Source of the DNA: Pirellulales bacterium
GTDB taxonomy: Bacteria > Planctomycetota > Planctomycetia > Pirellulales > JAEUIK01
Assembly (NCBI GenBank): GCA_019636335.1
Contig: JAHBXR010000005.1
Location: 1 to 64,000, forward strand
Direction: 5' to 3'
Length of the DNA stretch: 64,000 bases
Shown here: positions 1 to 9,258 of the stretch, in pieces
Position numbering within the stretch: the stretch's first letter is position 1
Layout of the letters: every line of letters starts with the position of its first letter
The notes under the pieces: generated by a model
What the model was told of the DNA's origin: nothing
Database searches by the model: none
What the model saw: the letters and a program-made list of their open reading frames with translations, nothing else
Translations under genes and position numbers: made by a program

Positions 1-731
1 GAGTTGCTGGCGAGACCATTGACTATTTCTTGCCGCATCCAGATAAGGAATCCCACACCTATCACGACAAAAAACAAAGACAGGAGCAGCCGCAGCACCA
101 AGTCGTGGCGCGCTTCGCTCAGTTCGCCCTTTACGTGTTCTTGCACGAGGGGAGCCATCAAACGTTCAATGCCGTCGCGCTCAAACTCTTCCCTTAGCAT
201 CGTGCGTTCCCGGTTGGCCCGTCTTGCATCTGCTCGGTGCTGCGAGTTCGGGTCATAGGCCGCACATCGCAGTTTTCGCCATTTGAGCGAACCCAATCCA
301 ATCAGTGCGCCGCCGAAAACGCCGCCGACCGCGGCCGTGGTCGCCGCTGCGCCGCGTGTATTCCAAAACAACCAGGAAAGCAAGAGCAGACAAATAAATG
401 AGCCGACAAAGCCGACGACCGCCAGAACAATCATCCACCAATACAAGCCGCTGCAAATGACCGAAAACATCTCTCGCTGATAAAGTCCACAGTCAGGACA
501 AGGCACCGGGTCCACGTCCTCTTGCAGTCGCTTGGCAAGTTCCTGTTCGGCTGCTTGGATTGCGCGATCTTCAGCGCCCTGGTTGTCGAGAAACAGAAAG
601 CTGGTACCCTGACCCGTTGCCTCGCGCGACAAGAGATAGATGAATTGCGACCCACAGTGCTCACAAGTCACCTCACGGCGGGCGAGGCCTTTAGTCGACG
701 CCGAATAGCTTCGCGCGTATGGGATACCCAT
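1..731 (-). CDS. Zinc-ribbon membrane protein, 3' end cut by the window edge
   Basis: The frame stays open from an ATG at 731 to the first base of the window, so the gene is partial and at least 243 codons long. The N-terminal part carries two CxxC pairs (C23/C26 and C78/C81), a likely zinc ribbon. Two hydrophobic segments follow at about residues 99-122 and 127-148, and a third lies near the cut end (about 222-240), with a charged Arg/Glu-rich stretch between. It is probably an inner-membrane protein with a cytosolic zinc-binding head. I do not recognise a named family. Open-frame continuity and the Cys pairs support a real gene; function is unknown. Confidence 0.7.
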   Translation of the reverse strand, partial: MGIPYARSYSASTKGLARREVTCEHCGSQFIYLLSREATGQGTSFLFLDNQGAEDRAIQAAEQELAKRLQEDVDPVPCPDCGLYQREMFSVICSGLYWWMIVLAVVGFVGSFICLLLLSWLFWNTRGAAATTAAVGGVFGGALIGLGSLKWRKLRCAAYDPNSQHRADARRANRERTMLREEFERDGIERLMAPLVQEHVKGELSEARHDLVLRLLLSLFFVVIGVGFLIWMRQEIVNGLASN

Positions 732-1290
732 TGTGAACCAACCCGGTGAGGCCAGTAGGACCAGGCAGCAACGACGTGCGCTAACCATCCATCGGCGCAC
801 GAGCCGCCACTGCGCGCAGACTGGCGCCTTATCTTTTAAAGGCGGCGAATCCGGCACGACCGGACGAAGGGATCTCGCTTGCGTCTCTTCGCGCGAGGCG
901 TGGCTCGAAGGCCGTCACGCAACCGCGCTCGGCGGAGGCGTATTTCCATCGCCCACCGGACGCGCAAAATCGGGCACCGGTCGAAGAACTCGAAGAAAAA
1001 ATCGCGCCGCGCTGCTTCCCCAGTTCTTCCGCGAAACTTCGCTGGCTCTTGCTTCGCGGCCAAATTAGACTGACGGAGTTTGCCGTGGTGTCGTCGTGGT
1101 TCACAACCGTTTGAATGACCACAACAGCACGACGACACGACGAGTTTGATCGCGCCGAACAAGAATCCCAAGCGCGATGCGTGAGCGACGCGGGTCCTCA
1201 TGGGTGCCTGGCAGTGGAGCGCGCGGCCTGGCCTCGGCAGATCGTGGTGTCCGCATCGGAGCGATTGATACGCCTATAGAGGGCAGGTAC
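732..1290. other. Intergenic region upstream of the sigma factor
   Basis: No convincing gene is seen. The overlapping open frames on both strands are Arg/Ser-rich and look like GC-driven noise. The only structure found is the inverted repeat at 1088-1138. Promoters for the divergently placed zinc-ribbon gene and the sigma factor should lie here, but no clear -35/-10 pair was identified. Confidence 0.6.
1088..1138. repeat. 11-bp perfect inverted repeat upstream of the sigma factor
   Basis: GTGTCGTCGTG at 1088-1098 is mirrored by CACGACGACAC at 1128-1138, around a 29-base loop that itself holds a second short complementarity (GGTTCA/TGACC-like). There is no T-run, so it is not a standard intrinsic terminator. 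It lies about 150 bases upstream of the sigma factor start and could be a regulatory structure or a terminator between the divergent genes. Confidence 0.4.
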
Positions 1291-1938
1291 ATGTTTCGCA
1301 GCGATCCGTGCAGTGCGCAGCCTGCCGACTTGTCCGCCTCGCTCGCGGCCGTTCGTGGCGGATCGAACTCGAAGCTCGGGCAACTGCTCGACGCCTATCG
1401 CGATTTCCTGCTCGTCGTCGCCACCGACGCACTCGATACCAACGTGCAGCCCAAGGTCGCCAGGTCCGATCTCGTGCAAGAAAGCCTCTTGCAGGCGGTG
1501 CGCGATTTCCCCAGGTTCCAGGGGACGACCGAGCCGGAGCTACGCGCCTGGCTTAAGCAGATCCTGCTCAACAACGTCTGCGACGCCCATCGACGATTTC
1601 AAAAGGCGGGCAAGCGAAACGTCTCGCGCGAGATTCCCCTCCGCGGGACCAACAGCTCGGCCGCGGGCGTTCTGCACCACCTGGCGGTCGAAGACCGCCC
1701 GCTGTCCAACCTGGCCGCACGCGAGGAACAAGCGCGCGTCGAGTCCTCCCTCGCCACGCTCGAGGCCGATCAACGCCAGGCCATCGAGTTACGAAGTTTG
1801 CAAGGTCTGCCCTTCGAAGAGGTGGGCAGAAGGATGAATCGCTCGACCGAGGCGGCGCGCAAGCTCTGGTCGCGCGCCGTCCAGAAACTCGCTCTCGACC
1901 TGGGACGGAAGTCCGACGATGAACGATCGAGCACATGA
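1291..1938 (+). CDS. ECF-type RNA polymerase sigma factor (planctomycete type)
   Basis: A 215-residue sigma-70 family protein of the extracytoplasmic function class. A region 2-like segment lies at about residues 58-95 (RSDLVQESLLQAV, then FQGTTEPELRAWLKQIL). A region 4 helix-turn-helix lies at about 155-200 (LEADQRQAIELR, then LPFEEVGRRMNRS). The ATG at 1291 fits the alignment better than the far-upstream in-frame GTG. The reading frame overlaps the following kinase gene by 20 bases, so the two are translationally coupled. In Planctomycetota this ECF/kinase pairing is common and suggests kinase-controlled sigma activity; that link is inference here. Confidence 0.85.
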   Translation: MFRSDPCSAQPADLSASLAAVRGGSNSKLGQLLDAYRDFLLVVATDALDTNVQPKVARSDLVQESLLQAVRDFPRFQGTTEPELRAWLKQILLNNVCDAHRRFQKAGKRNVSREIPLRGTNSSAAGVLHHLAVEDRPLSNLAAREEQARVESSLATLEADQRQAIELRSLQGLPFEEVGRRMNRSTEAARKLWSRAVQKLALDLGRKSDDERSST

Positions 1939-4900
1939 CGATCCGATGACCGACCAACTGGTCGACTACCAGCAGCGCCTCGACGGCGGCCTGTCGTCGC
2001 GCACCGCTGCGAGCGACGACTCGTTGCCACCGGAACTGGCCCATCAACTTCACGCGGCTCAGAAATGTCTCGATCTGTTGCACGGCCTGCGGCAAGAGCG
2101 CGAGCGAGCCGCCCGCTCGGCGACGGGCGAAACGATGCCGCTGGGCGATACGACGTCCGGCGGGCGCGAGCTCGACGTGCAAATCCCGCGGCGGATCGGC
2201 CGCTTTCAGATTCGCTTGCGACTGGGCATGGGCGGATTCGGCATCGTGTATCGCGCCTTCGATCCGGAGACACGGCGCGAGGTCGCGCTCAAAGTTCCGC
2301 GTCCCGAGGCCCTGGCGAACCGTGAGCTGCTCGAACGGTTTTCGCAAGAGGCGCAGGCCGCGGCGCGGCTCGACCACGCGCACATCGTGACCGTTCACGA
2401 GAGCGGCTACTCCGGCGCCATCCCGATCATTGTCTCGGCATTCTACGATGCGCCGACGATGTCCGCGTGGATGGACCTGCGGCCGGGACCGGTCGAAGCG
2501 CGGACCGCCGCCGCCACGGTGGCGGCCCTGGCCGATGCCGTGCAACATGCGCACCAGCGCGGCGTGCTGCACCGCGACATCAAGCCCAGCAACGTCCTGA
2601 TGGTGCCGTCGACGGAAGACGATCGAGGCGAAACGTCGTCCGAGTTAGAGCACGTGCCCAAACTGATGGACTTCGGCCTGGCCAAGGTGACCGATGCCAC
2701 GCTCGATCTGACGCACACCGGTGCGATGCTGGGCACGCTCATGTATATGCCTCCCGAGCAGGCAGCGGGCAATCTCGCCGAGATCGGTCCGCGCTCCGAT
2801 GTCTATGGCTTGGGCGTGTTGCTGTACGAAATACTTACCGATCGCGCCCCCTTCCACGGCACAACCCAGGTCGAGACCTTGCGACGAGTGATGCACGAGG
2901 CGCCGGCGCCGCTCCGCGCGCTGCGCCGCGACGTGCCGCGCGATCTGGAGACAATCTGCCTGAAGTGCCTGGAGAAGGAGCCGGCCCGGCGCTACGCCAG
3001 CGCGCGAGCGTTAACGGCCGACCTGCGGCGCTTCTTGGCGGGTGAGCCGATCCAGGCGCGTCCGGCCACGCCGGCCGAACGTGCCGCCAAGTGGTGTCGC
3101 CGCAATCCTCAATGGGCCAGCCTGTTCGCCGTGGTCCTCCTGGGCGTCACCGCTTTGCTGGGTTTTTTGACCTACTCGAACGCTCGGATCTCTCTCGCGC
3201 TGACAATCGAGCGCGCCACGCGCCACGAGCTAAACGCGCAGCTCTATGCCGCCGATGTACGGCGCGCGGGAGAGGCGTTCGCGGCTCACAATCCCCAGCA
3301 GGCGATCGATCTGCTGGCGAAATACGAGCAGCCCGAGGAAGGTTACGACCTGCGCGAGTTCGCCTGGCATTACTCGCGGAGTCGCGTCCATGTGCGCGAG
3401 GCATTTCTTCCCAAACACCCGGCGGATGTGTACCGCCTGCTGTTCTCGCCAAGCGGGAAATGGATCTTCACCGCCTGCGCCGACGGCAAGGTGCGCATCT
3501 GGCGCGGCGGCGACCGGCAGTTGGAACGTCTGCTCGACTGCGGCAGCGAAGTCAACGAAGTCGCGCTCTCGCCCGACGAGCAATGGCTCGCCGCTGGCTG
3601 CGACGACGGCCTCGTGCGAGTCTGGAACACCAACAACTGGCAACTGCACAGCATGTTGGAAACCAGTGGAGCCGCCTGGCTCGATCTTGCCTGGTACGAC
3701 CAGATCTTCAGTCTTGCCACGCAGCCTGACGGAAAGGTTTTAGCGGCAGGATTCTTTGTACGGCGCGGTCATCCCTACGGGGCAGTAGTGCTTCGCTTCA
3801 ATCCGGATGGTACCCGGGATGAGGACTTTGAGTACAAGACCTACGAACCGGCTGAGCCGGGATTCCATCGGGATTTTGGTCGCATCGTCCTCTGTCAGCC
3901 GGACGGAAGATTCATCCTGGTCGGAGACACCTACTTCGATCGAAATCCGGCCGGCCCCGAGCAAATGAGCACGCGATTCATCCTGGTGCGCTTTCTTCCC
4001 GACGGTACACCGGATCCCGCCTTTCAAGGCGGTATTCACGAAGCTGGCACTGGTCGCCGGCACGAACACCTGCGGGCAGCGTGCCTACAACCAGACGGCA
4101 AGATCGTCACCGTGGGCTATGCCGCCGACGAGAAGGATGAGAGGAACACGACCGCGCCGATTCTAGTGCGGTACGACGCCTCCGGCGTCCTGGAACCGGA
4201 TTTTGGGACGGGATCGGGCTCGGTCGACAATTCAGCCGTCTCTCATCTCGATAGCGCCTATGCCATCGTCCTGCAAGAGGATGGCAAGATCGTCGTCGCC
4301 GGCGAGACGCAACAAGAAGGAAAAACGCGTCTCGCGCTCGTTCGATGCCATGCCGATGGCACGCGCGATGCCAGTTTTGGCCAGGATGGCATGGCTGTGT
4401 TGAGCGTCGGAGATGCCAACCTGGTGGCACGGAGGATAGCGCTACAGAGCGACGGAAGAATCGTCGTGGGGGCTGATTTTCTCCCACATTATCAAATCGC
4501 CATCTTGCGAGTTCACCAGGACGGGTGCCTGGATGACACGTTCGGAGAAGGAGGTCTCTCCACGCTGGCGGTTTTTGGCGATGATGCTGAGACTCTACCT
4601 TTGGCCATTCAGCCCGACCAGAAGATTGTCGTCGCGGGAGCGAGCGCGCCAGGGCCACCCAATCTCGCTGCTCTGGTCCGTCTACAAGAGAATGGCGCTT
4701 TGGACGCCAGCTTTGGCACGGCCGGAACGGTTCTCGCCGCGATGGGGCATTCCTACGAGTTGTGGCGAGATGTCCTGATTCAATCGGATGGAAAGATCCT
4801 CGCTGGCGGGACTGCGACCGATGGCAATCTCTCCCGCGGCGAGATCGACTTTGTCCTCGCCAGATTCCAGACCAACGGAACGCTCGATCAAACCTGGAAC

Positions 4901-6412
4901 GCGGACAGCGTCGTGGGCCTGCAATTCTCTCCCGATTCCACTTCGCTTTACGCGGCCGGCGACCATGCGGTGAGCTGCTGGAATGTTGAGCATGGCGTAA
5001 AAACGGGAGCTTGGCGGCCTGCAACAAAAGAAGAACTGAGCAGCATGTCTCTTTCCTCGGATGGAAAGTGTCTCGGGATTGCTACTCGTAAGAGAGGCTA
5101 TATCTGGAGCCTTCCAGATTCCCCAGAGGGAGAAACACACACGAAGCTCGCCGCATCCGCGATTGCACTATTGCCTGGTCGCGACGAAATCGTCGTCGGG
5201 TACGAGCACGGCAGAATCGATTGCTACGACAACCTAGAGATGATGAACGCAACGGACTTGGAGGTTCCCCACCCGGGGCGCGTGCAGGCGTTGCGTGCCA
5301 CGAGCGACGGAAGATACCTCACCTCGACGTCACAGGCCGGCGGCGCGCATATCTTGCGCACCGACAACTGGCAGCGAATCGCGGCCATCAGCAACCCCTC
5401 GGGAAGAATCTGGGACGTACACTATCTGCCGGAACCAAACCAGGCCATCATCACCGACGTGCAAGGGAACGTCGATCTCGTGCGGATCAAAGCGTCGAAT
5501 CACCCCATGCGCACCGACGGTGGTGTCGAAATCCATCGCACTGCCGCAGCGATAACCGCCGCTGACTTATCAGTCGATGGAAGTCTCCTGGCGTGCGGAG
5601 AACGGGATGGACGAACGACCGTCCTCTCGCTCGCGTCAGGCGAGGTGATGTTCGATTGCGTAGGACATCCGCAACCGGTGCAGCGCATCGCCTTCGACAA
5701 GAGCAACCGTCAGATCCACGTCGTTTATTATGATGGCCGGCTGGCGACGTTGGACATCGCCACGAGTAAGGAACTCTCACACCTGGAAATGGGTCGTAAG
5801 ATCCATCGGGCGGCATTCTCACCAGAGACCGACCAGGTGGCGCTCGCCTTCGACGACGCGTACGAGACAATCGTGATGCGTTGGGATTCCAAGGCAGAGC
5901 GGCGCCGTTTCACGAGCCAGAACAGTGTTTCGCGTCTGGAGTTCAGCCACGACGGCAAGGCTTTGCTGCTGTGCTGCGCGTCTGACTTGGAGATCGGGGA
6001 TCTGACGACGGGGCAGCTTGTTCGCAAACCTGGCAAGTCGGCGGAATCGTGCTCGGATCTGGCCGAACTTCCTCTCCGTGGCAAACTCCTTGTCGCCGAG
6101 GGACTGCGCGGAGTGGCGATCCGAGACTATCCGTCGCTCGAGCTAACAAGTCGACTCGTTTCGCACGCTTCTGGGATTGTTTATGTCGCCGTCACCCCCA
6201 ACGAGCGCAACGCCGCCACGTTGAGTGAAGACGGCATGCTTACCGTCTGGGATCTCCGCACCGAGCAGCCGGTGTTGTCGTTCCTCGAATGCATCCGCGG
6301 GGTAGCTACCCCCAGCCTGATGTTCACCCCCGATGGAACAAAACTGGTAGCGGTGCTAAGTGCGCTGCCGAGCAGCCAAATCATCGTCTGGGCGACAGCA
6401 GATTCACCGTAA
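1919..6412 (+). CDS. Giant Ser/Thr protein kinase with transmembrane segment, WD40-like propeller and inserted delta-60 repeats
   Basis: A 1497-residue protein. The kinase domain spans about residues 95-370: glycine loop GMGGFG near 102, catalytic HRDIKPSN near 218, DFGLAK near 251. One transmembrane helix follows at about 400-421. The C-terminal part begins as WD40-like repeats (about 494-577). It is then interrupted by seven delta-60 repeats (QPDGKIVVAG-type cores, each ending in LxRFxxDGxxDxxF) at about 597-997, and resumes as WD40-like repeats to the end. The predicted layout is a cytosolic kinase with a large sensory propeller beyond the membrane. The upstream sigma factor overlaps it by 20 bases. 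The nested propeller is unusual. Confidence 0.9.
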   Translation: MNDRAHDDPMTDQLVDYQQRLDGGLSSRTAASDDSLPPELAHQLHAAQKCLDLLHGLRQERERAARSATGETMPLGDTTSGGRELDVQIPRRIGRFQIRLRLGMGGFGIVYRAFDPETRREVALKVPRPEALANRELLERFSQEAQAAARLDHAHIVTVHESGYSGAIPIIVSAFYDAPTMSAWMDLRPGPVEARTAAATVAALADAVQHAHQRGVLHRDIKPSNVLMVPSTEDDRGETSSELEHVPKLMDFGLAKVTDATLDLTHTGAMLGTLMYMPPEQAAGNLAEIGPRSDVYGLGVLLYEILTDRAPFHGTTQVETLRRVMHEAPAPLRALRRDVPRDLETICLKCLEKEPARRYASARALTADLRRFLAGEPIQARPATPAERAAKWCRRNPQWASLFAVVLLGVTALLGFLTYSNARISLALTIERATRHELNAQLYAADVRRAGEAFAAHNPQQAIDLLAKYEQPEEGYDLREFAWHYSRSRVHVREAFLPKHPADVYRLLFSPSGKWIFTACADGKVRIWRGGDRQLERLLDCGSEVNEVALSPDEQWLAAGCDDGLVRVWNTNNWQLHSMLETSGAAWLDLAWYDQIFSLATQPDGKVLAAGFFVRRGHPYGAVVLRFNPDGTRDEDFEYKTYEPAEPGFHRDFGRIVLCQPDGRFILVGDTYFDRNPAGPEQMSTRFILVRFLPDGTPDPAFQGGIHEAGTGRRHEHLRAACLQPDGKIVTVGYAADEKDERNTTAPILVRYDASGVLEPDFGTGSGSVDNSAVSHLDSAYAIVLQEDGKIVVAGETQQEGKTRLALVRCHADGTRDASFGQDGMAVLSVGDANLVARRIALQSDGRIVVGADFLPHYQIAILRVHQDGCLDDTFGEGGLSTLAVFGDDAETLPLAIQPDQKIVVAGASAPGPPNLAALVRLQENGALDASFGTAGTVLAAMGHSYELWRDVLIQSDGKILAGGTATDGNLSRGEIDFVLARFQTNGTLDQTWNADSVVGLQFSPDSTSLYAAGDHAVSCWNVEHGVKTGAWRPATKEELSSMSLSSDGKCLGIATRKRGYIWSLPDSPEGETHTKLAASAIALLPGRDEIVVGYEHGRIDCYDNLEMMNATDLEVPHPGRVQALRATSDGRYLTSTSQAGGAHILRTDNWQRIAAISNPSGRIWDVHYLPEPNQAIITDVQGNVDLVRIKASNHPMRTDGGVEIHRTAAAITAADLSVDGSLLACGERDGRTTVLSLASGEVMFDCVGHPQPVQRIAFDKSNRQIHVVYYDGRLATLDIATSKELSHLEMGRKIHRAAFSPETDQVALAFDDAYETIVMRWDSKAERRRFTSQNSVSRLEFSHDGKALLLCCASDLEIGDLTTGQLVRKPGKSAESCSDLAELPLRGKLLVAEGLRGVAIRDYPSLELTSRLVSHASGIVYVAVTPNERNAATLSEDGMLTVWDLRTEQPVLSFLECIRGVATPSLMFTPDGTKLVAVLSALPSSQIIVWATADSP

Positions 6413-6740
6413 CGCCGCCCATCCCACGGATGTGCATTCTGGCCTGCTCGGTCCGGCAGGTGATGCAGTTGGCGCGGGCAAGGGGCGGTGTGCCCTCCTT
6501 TGAATTACTGGAACTCTTTAGCGGCCTGAAGTTGTTTCAGGGCGCTAAAGAGTTACCAGGCGCTAAACTCTTGTGAGTCCAGCCAAGCGGCTTCTGCCTC
6601 TAATTCATCCGGCGAGTGTTTCGCATGATCAACGCTCGCCTTTACCTAGCGTTTGAGCGAATTCCGGAATCCAAACACAATTTGACAAGGGTTAGCCGGG
6701 GGTTGCTGACCTTTGGCGACGTGCCGCCTTCGATCCGGCT
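6413..6740. other. Intergenic region with hairpin, no gene seen
   Basis: This stretch separates the kinase from the truncated JetD-like gene on the other strand. It contains the long hairpin at 6512-6554 and a third copy of the GGCGCTAAA core just after it. No open frame here shows family resemblance. Confidence 0.6.
6512..6554. repeat. Long stem-loop after the kinase gene
   Basis: AACTCTTTAGCG (6512-6523) and CCTGAA (6525-6530) pair with TTCAGG (6536-6541) and CGCTAAAGAGTT (6543-6554). That gives an 18-bp stem with one G/G mismatch and a 5-base loop. It sits about 100 bases past the kinase stop and before a minus-strand gene, so it may end transcription from the left. It lacks a following T-run. 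A related AGGCGCTAAACTC copy follows directly. Confidence 0.5.
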
Positions 6741-7440
6741 CTATGCGGGACTGACTGGGCGTAGAGCACTCGCCGCCCAGAGATCGGCAAGCAATCCTTC
6801 GATCGCCGACTCTTCTTCCACGCTGACTCCGGCACGCCGTATGGAGTCGGATAGCGTCCAATCCCACCCAGCTTCCGCTTCTGGAGGACGTAGTTTTCGG
6901 TGATGGTTGCTGCGAATGCAGTGCGACGTCGTGGTAAACCTCCATGGCTCGAAGCCAAATGCTGCGTAAAGCTTGTTGGCAATGCGAATTCCACCCCAGT
7001 CAAAATCTCCGTGGTAGGCTAGTTGGAATTCCCTGCCACAGAGCTGTTCGAGCAGCAACCAGCACGCGAGCGACGGGTGTCTTTCGACGCAAACCATTGG
7101 CGGGCAGTTGGCACCAATGCGATTCGCAGCCTCGGCAAGGATGCTGGGATTCTCGCAAACATAAATGCGCGAATCATGAGCATTGGACGGTAATCCGAAT
7201 GTCGGTGGATGCAGCCGCAGATGTCGGAACGTCAGGCGAGCGGGCATGCCGCAACGCCTGTGGTCCTGCAACAAGCGATCCGATAATGAATCGCCCGTCG
7301 CGGGCAGATTCAGCGTGAGCACAGTGGATGACAATTCATCGGTCACGATACCAACGCTCTCCCAAATATGTCGCCGCTTCATCGCGTTCTTCTCTGGTGT
7401 GCCCTGCACCGATTGCTTTGCAAGCAACTTCAGCAAGATT
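6741..7440 (-). pseudogene. 5'-truncated TIGR02679/DUF2399 (Wadjet JetD-like) gene
   Basis: The frame encodes the C-terminal half of a TIGR02679-type protein. The signatures are VTDELSSTVLTLNLPATGDS, an IYVCENPS segment, and YHGDFDWGGIRIANKLYAAFG, which is the Toprim-like DUF2399 core. DUF2399 proteins include the JetD nuclease subunit of the Wadjet anti-plasmid system. The C-terminus reaches a natural stop at 6741, but the N-terminal half is missing. The homology stops at 7440, where an IS256-type terminal repeat begins. No jetA, jetB or jetC gene is nearby. I read this as a dead remnant. Confidence 0.75.
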
Positions 7441-7605
7441 GGCCCTGTAAATCTTTTTGTGTCAGGGCAGTTGGGAACGTTAGTTGCTTGAGGGTTTTGG
7501 CATTCGGTCTTCGAATAGGATGGCGAAGTGGTTGAGGGCCGATTTCCAGTGGTGGATCGGCATGGTCCACTTGCGGCAACGCTCAGCAGCCGCCTCATCA
7601 CCAAG
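7441..7605 (-). mobile_element. IS256/Mutator-family insertion sequence end (transposase tail and terminal repeat)
   Basis: After an in-frame stop, the minus-strand frame reads about 40 codons ending at 7480. The tail KWTMPIHHWKSALNHFAILF is typical of IS256-family transposase C-termini. Just past the stop, GGCCCTGTAAATCTTTTTGTGTCA on the plus strand (7441-7464) resembles an IS256-family terminal inverted repeat. The rest of the transposase is gone. The JetD-like gene is cut exactly at this repeat, which shows what disrupted it. Confidence 0.65.
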
Positions 7606-7897
7606 TCAAAATTCACTTACCACGTCCCCTTGGTCGGCCCTTGCGCAACGCCATTTGAGACGCTGCCGGACATGGCGTTGATCGTCGATCAAGTGAGTCG
7701 TTTTCTCACCTGATGCCCGCACCAAAAATCGGCCTCTACCCGCACCAAACAGTGTCCGTTCATGCGTTCTTTTTGCCCATTTTGACACAGTTCGGTCTAC
7801 TATCGGGTAGTATCGTAGTATCCACAAGTGATTGCCGCGTCGAAACTTATGGTTGACAAATGCCTAGAATAAGGCATAGTTGAATCAAGCTCAGTAA
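7606..7897. other. Intergenic host-side sequence, no gene seen
   Basis: No supported gene. The stretch contains short repeated TACTATCGGGTAGTATCGTAGTA motifs near 7799-7822 and an AT-rich segment before the tRNA fragment. The minus-strand frame through it is continuous with the IS remnant except for a stop, but its upper part does not resemble a transposase. Confidence 0.5.
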
Positions 7898-7942
7898 GCA
7901 CGCCCGGCTGGAATCGAACCAGCAACCTGCGGATTAGAAGTT
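7898..7942 (-). other. 3' portion of tRNA-Arg(UCU): candidate integration (att) scar
   Basis: On the minus strand, 7942 to 7898 reads as the anticodon loop with UCU, the 3' anticodon strand, a five-base variable region, an intact T arm (GCTGG-TTCGATT-CCAGC) and a 3' acceptor strand CGGGCGT. The upstream sequence does not form the 5' anticodon strand, D arm or matching GCGCCCG acceptor strand. Such orphan 3' ends arise when an integrase recombines inside a tRNA gene. Host DNA would then lie below 7898 and the element above it. The intact partner tRNA is not in the window; the tRNA-Arg(UCU) at 14396 has a different sequence. Confidence 0.6.
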
Positions 7943-8301
7943 GCGGCCAGGCGACGTATCTAAAGCCACAACTGCAATGACTTTGCGTTGTCACATCGCA
8001 ACGCATCCGGCTTCCACACGTCACACATTTTACCGGGGTTTTTCATCGTTTCCAGAGTTTCTGTGACAGAATCTGTGACGGTGATAGCCAGACCATGGTC
8101 GGGCCAACGACACACCATTCGGGAGTGCCAAGCGTATTGGCCCAACGTGATCCCACGCTGGCGCATGCACACCGACCAACTGCGCCACGCCCAGAGCTAG
8201 TGACTTCAGATGAATGGTTGAGGTCTGGAGGGGTGTTACATACACGGTGATGTTGCGGACTTCACGATCAAAATCTGCGTCAAACTAGAAGGATGAGCCG
8301 A
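7943..8301. other. Element edge region, no gene seen
   Basis: No supported coding frame lies between the tRNA fragment and the retron reverse transcriptase. At about 8140-8191 on the minus strand there is a tRNA 5'-end look-alike (acceptor-like strand, then a D arm GCGC-AGTTGGTCGGT-GTGC). It has no anticodon or T arm. Confidence 0.5.
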
Positions 8302-9258
8302 TCAACGGCTAGCAGTCGTCCATTTTACGCCGCAAAGCATCCCGCGTATCCGCTTGCCAAGTTTAGGGTCAGCAGCCGCAATATGCGCAGCGCGCCCCGA
8401 TAATCTCATCCGCATTCCGCGTGTCGATATGCCCTCGCTATCCGCGAGGAAGTCCACCCCATGCCCCAGGCACACACGGATATCACTTTTCAACGTAGCG
8501 ACGAATTCAGCTGTCGGTCGCAGTTTCTGGTTGACGACCAATCCAGTGACCACTTGTCGTTCGCTGGCAGGCATGAAACGAACCTTGTGTTCGGCAATCT
8601 CATATTCAGCGGCGTGGATGCGGTCGATGAGCGGACCTTTCAGCTCCCGGAAATCCACATTGCCGGATAACGCGATGTCGTCGACATAACGACTAAAAGA
8701 TAGATTTCGACTTCGGCACAAGGCAATGACCGCCTTATCCACGGGAACGAACGCTAGATTCGCCAACAGACTACTGGTCGGTGCGCCCTGAGGCAGACCC
8801 TCGGCCAGCATTGTGATCGCAAGCGCATCCGTAAGAGCTTCGTCAACAATTCCAGCCATCTCGAAAATCGGTTGCACGAATTTCTGCTGAGTCGACGGGA
8901 AGAAGTTCTTTACGTCGAGCGTTGCGACCATCTTCCTGCCCAGGTGACTCCTGGCGTGCGTGAGAATTGACCGCTTTGGTACTCCACCGTGAAGGTACGG
9001 TGGCACTTGTAGGCGGGAATAGAGCAAACGCAACAACGCCCTTTGAACGCGGCGCAGTGGTTTCTTCGGGGGTTGAATGATGCGATTACCGCCAGAGGGT
9101 TTGGGTACAGTGAATTGGCTGTACCACCTCGCCGGTTCAGCGACAAACTCTCCGATTACGACTGGCGAGACATTGAGCGTCCTTGCCAACCGCTCACGCG
9201 TAGAAATCGGCGGTGGCCAGTCATTCTGCTGCATCGTATGCTGCGACAGCATGTTCAT
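8302..9258 (-). CDS. Retron-type reverse transcriptase
   Basis: A 318-residue reverse transcriptase. Visible motifs are the retron region X NAxxH variant HARSH at about 101-105, the first catalytic Asp in ATLDVKNFFPST (about 115), PQGAPTSSLLANLAF (about 156-170), the active-site YVDD at 191-194 and the retron VTG motif at about 237-239. Length and motifs fit retron RTs, which build branched msDNA from a neighbouring ncRNA. YVDD replaces the usual YADD. The ATG at 9258 overlaps the upstream XRE gene by 38 bases, implying coupled translation in one cassette. Confidence 0.88.
   Translation of the reverse strand: MNMLSQHTMQQNDWPPPISTRERLARTLNVSPVVIGEFVAEPARWYSQFTVPKPSGGNRIIQPPKKPLRRVQRALLRLLYSRLQVPPYLHGGVPKRSILTHARSHLGRKMVATLDVKNFFPSTQQKFVQPIFEMAGIVDEALTDALAITMLAEGLPQGAPTSSLLANLAFVPVDKAVIALCRSRNLSFSRYVDDIALSGNVDFRELKGPLIDRIHAAEYEIAEHKVRFMPASERQVVTGLVVNQKLRPTAEFVATLKSDIRVCLGHGVDFLADSEGISTRGMRMRLSGRAAHIAAADPKLGKRIRGMLCGVKWTTASR

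Noticed and set aside
7606..7827. Minus-strand frame just upstream of the IS256 tail, tested as the missing transposase body
   Set aside because: It is in the same frame but does not resemble IS256 transposases, so the transposase body is taken as lost.
8140..8191. tRNA 5'-end look-alike on the minus strand (acceptor-like strand plus D arm)
   Set aside because: No foldable anticodon arm or T arm follows, and its acceptor strand does not pair with the tRNA-Arg fragment at 7898. It could be a second scar, but the evidence is too thin.
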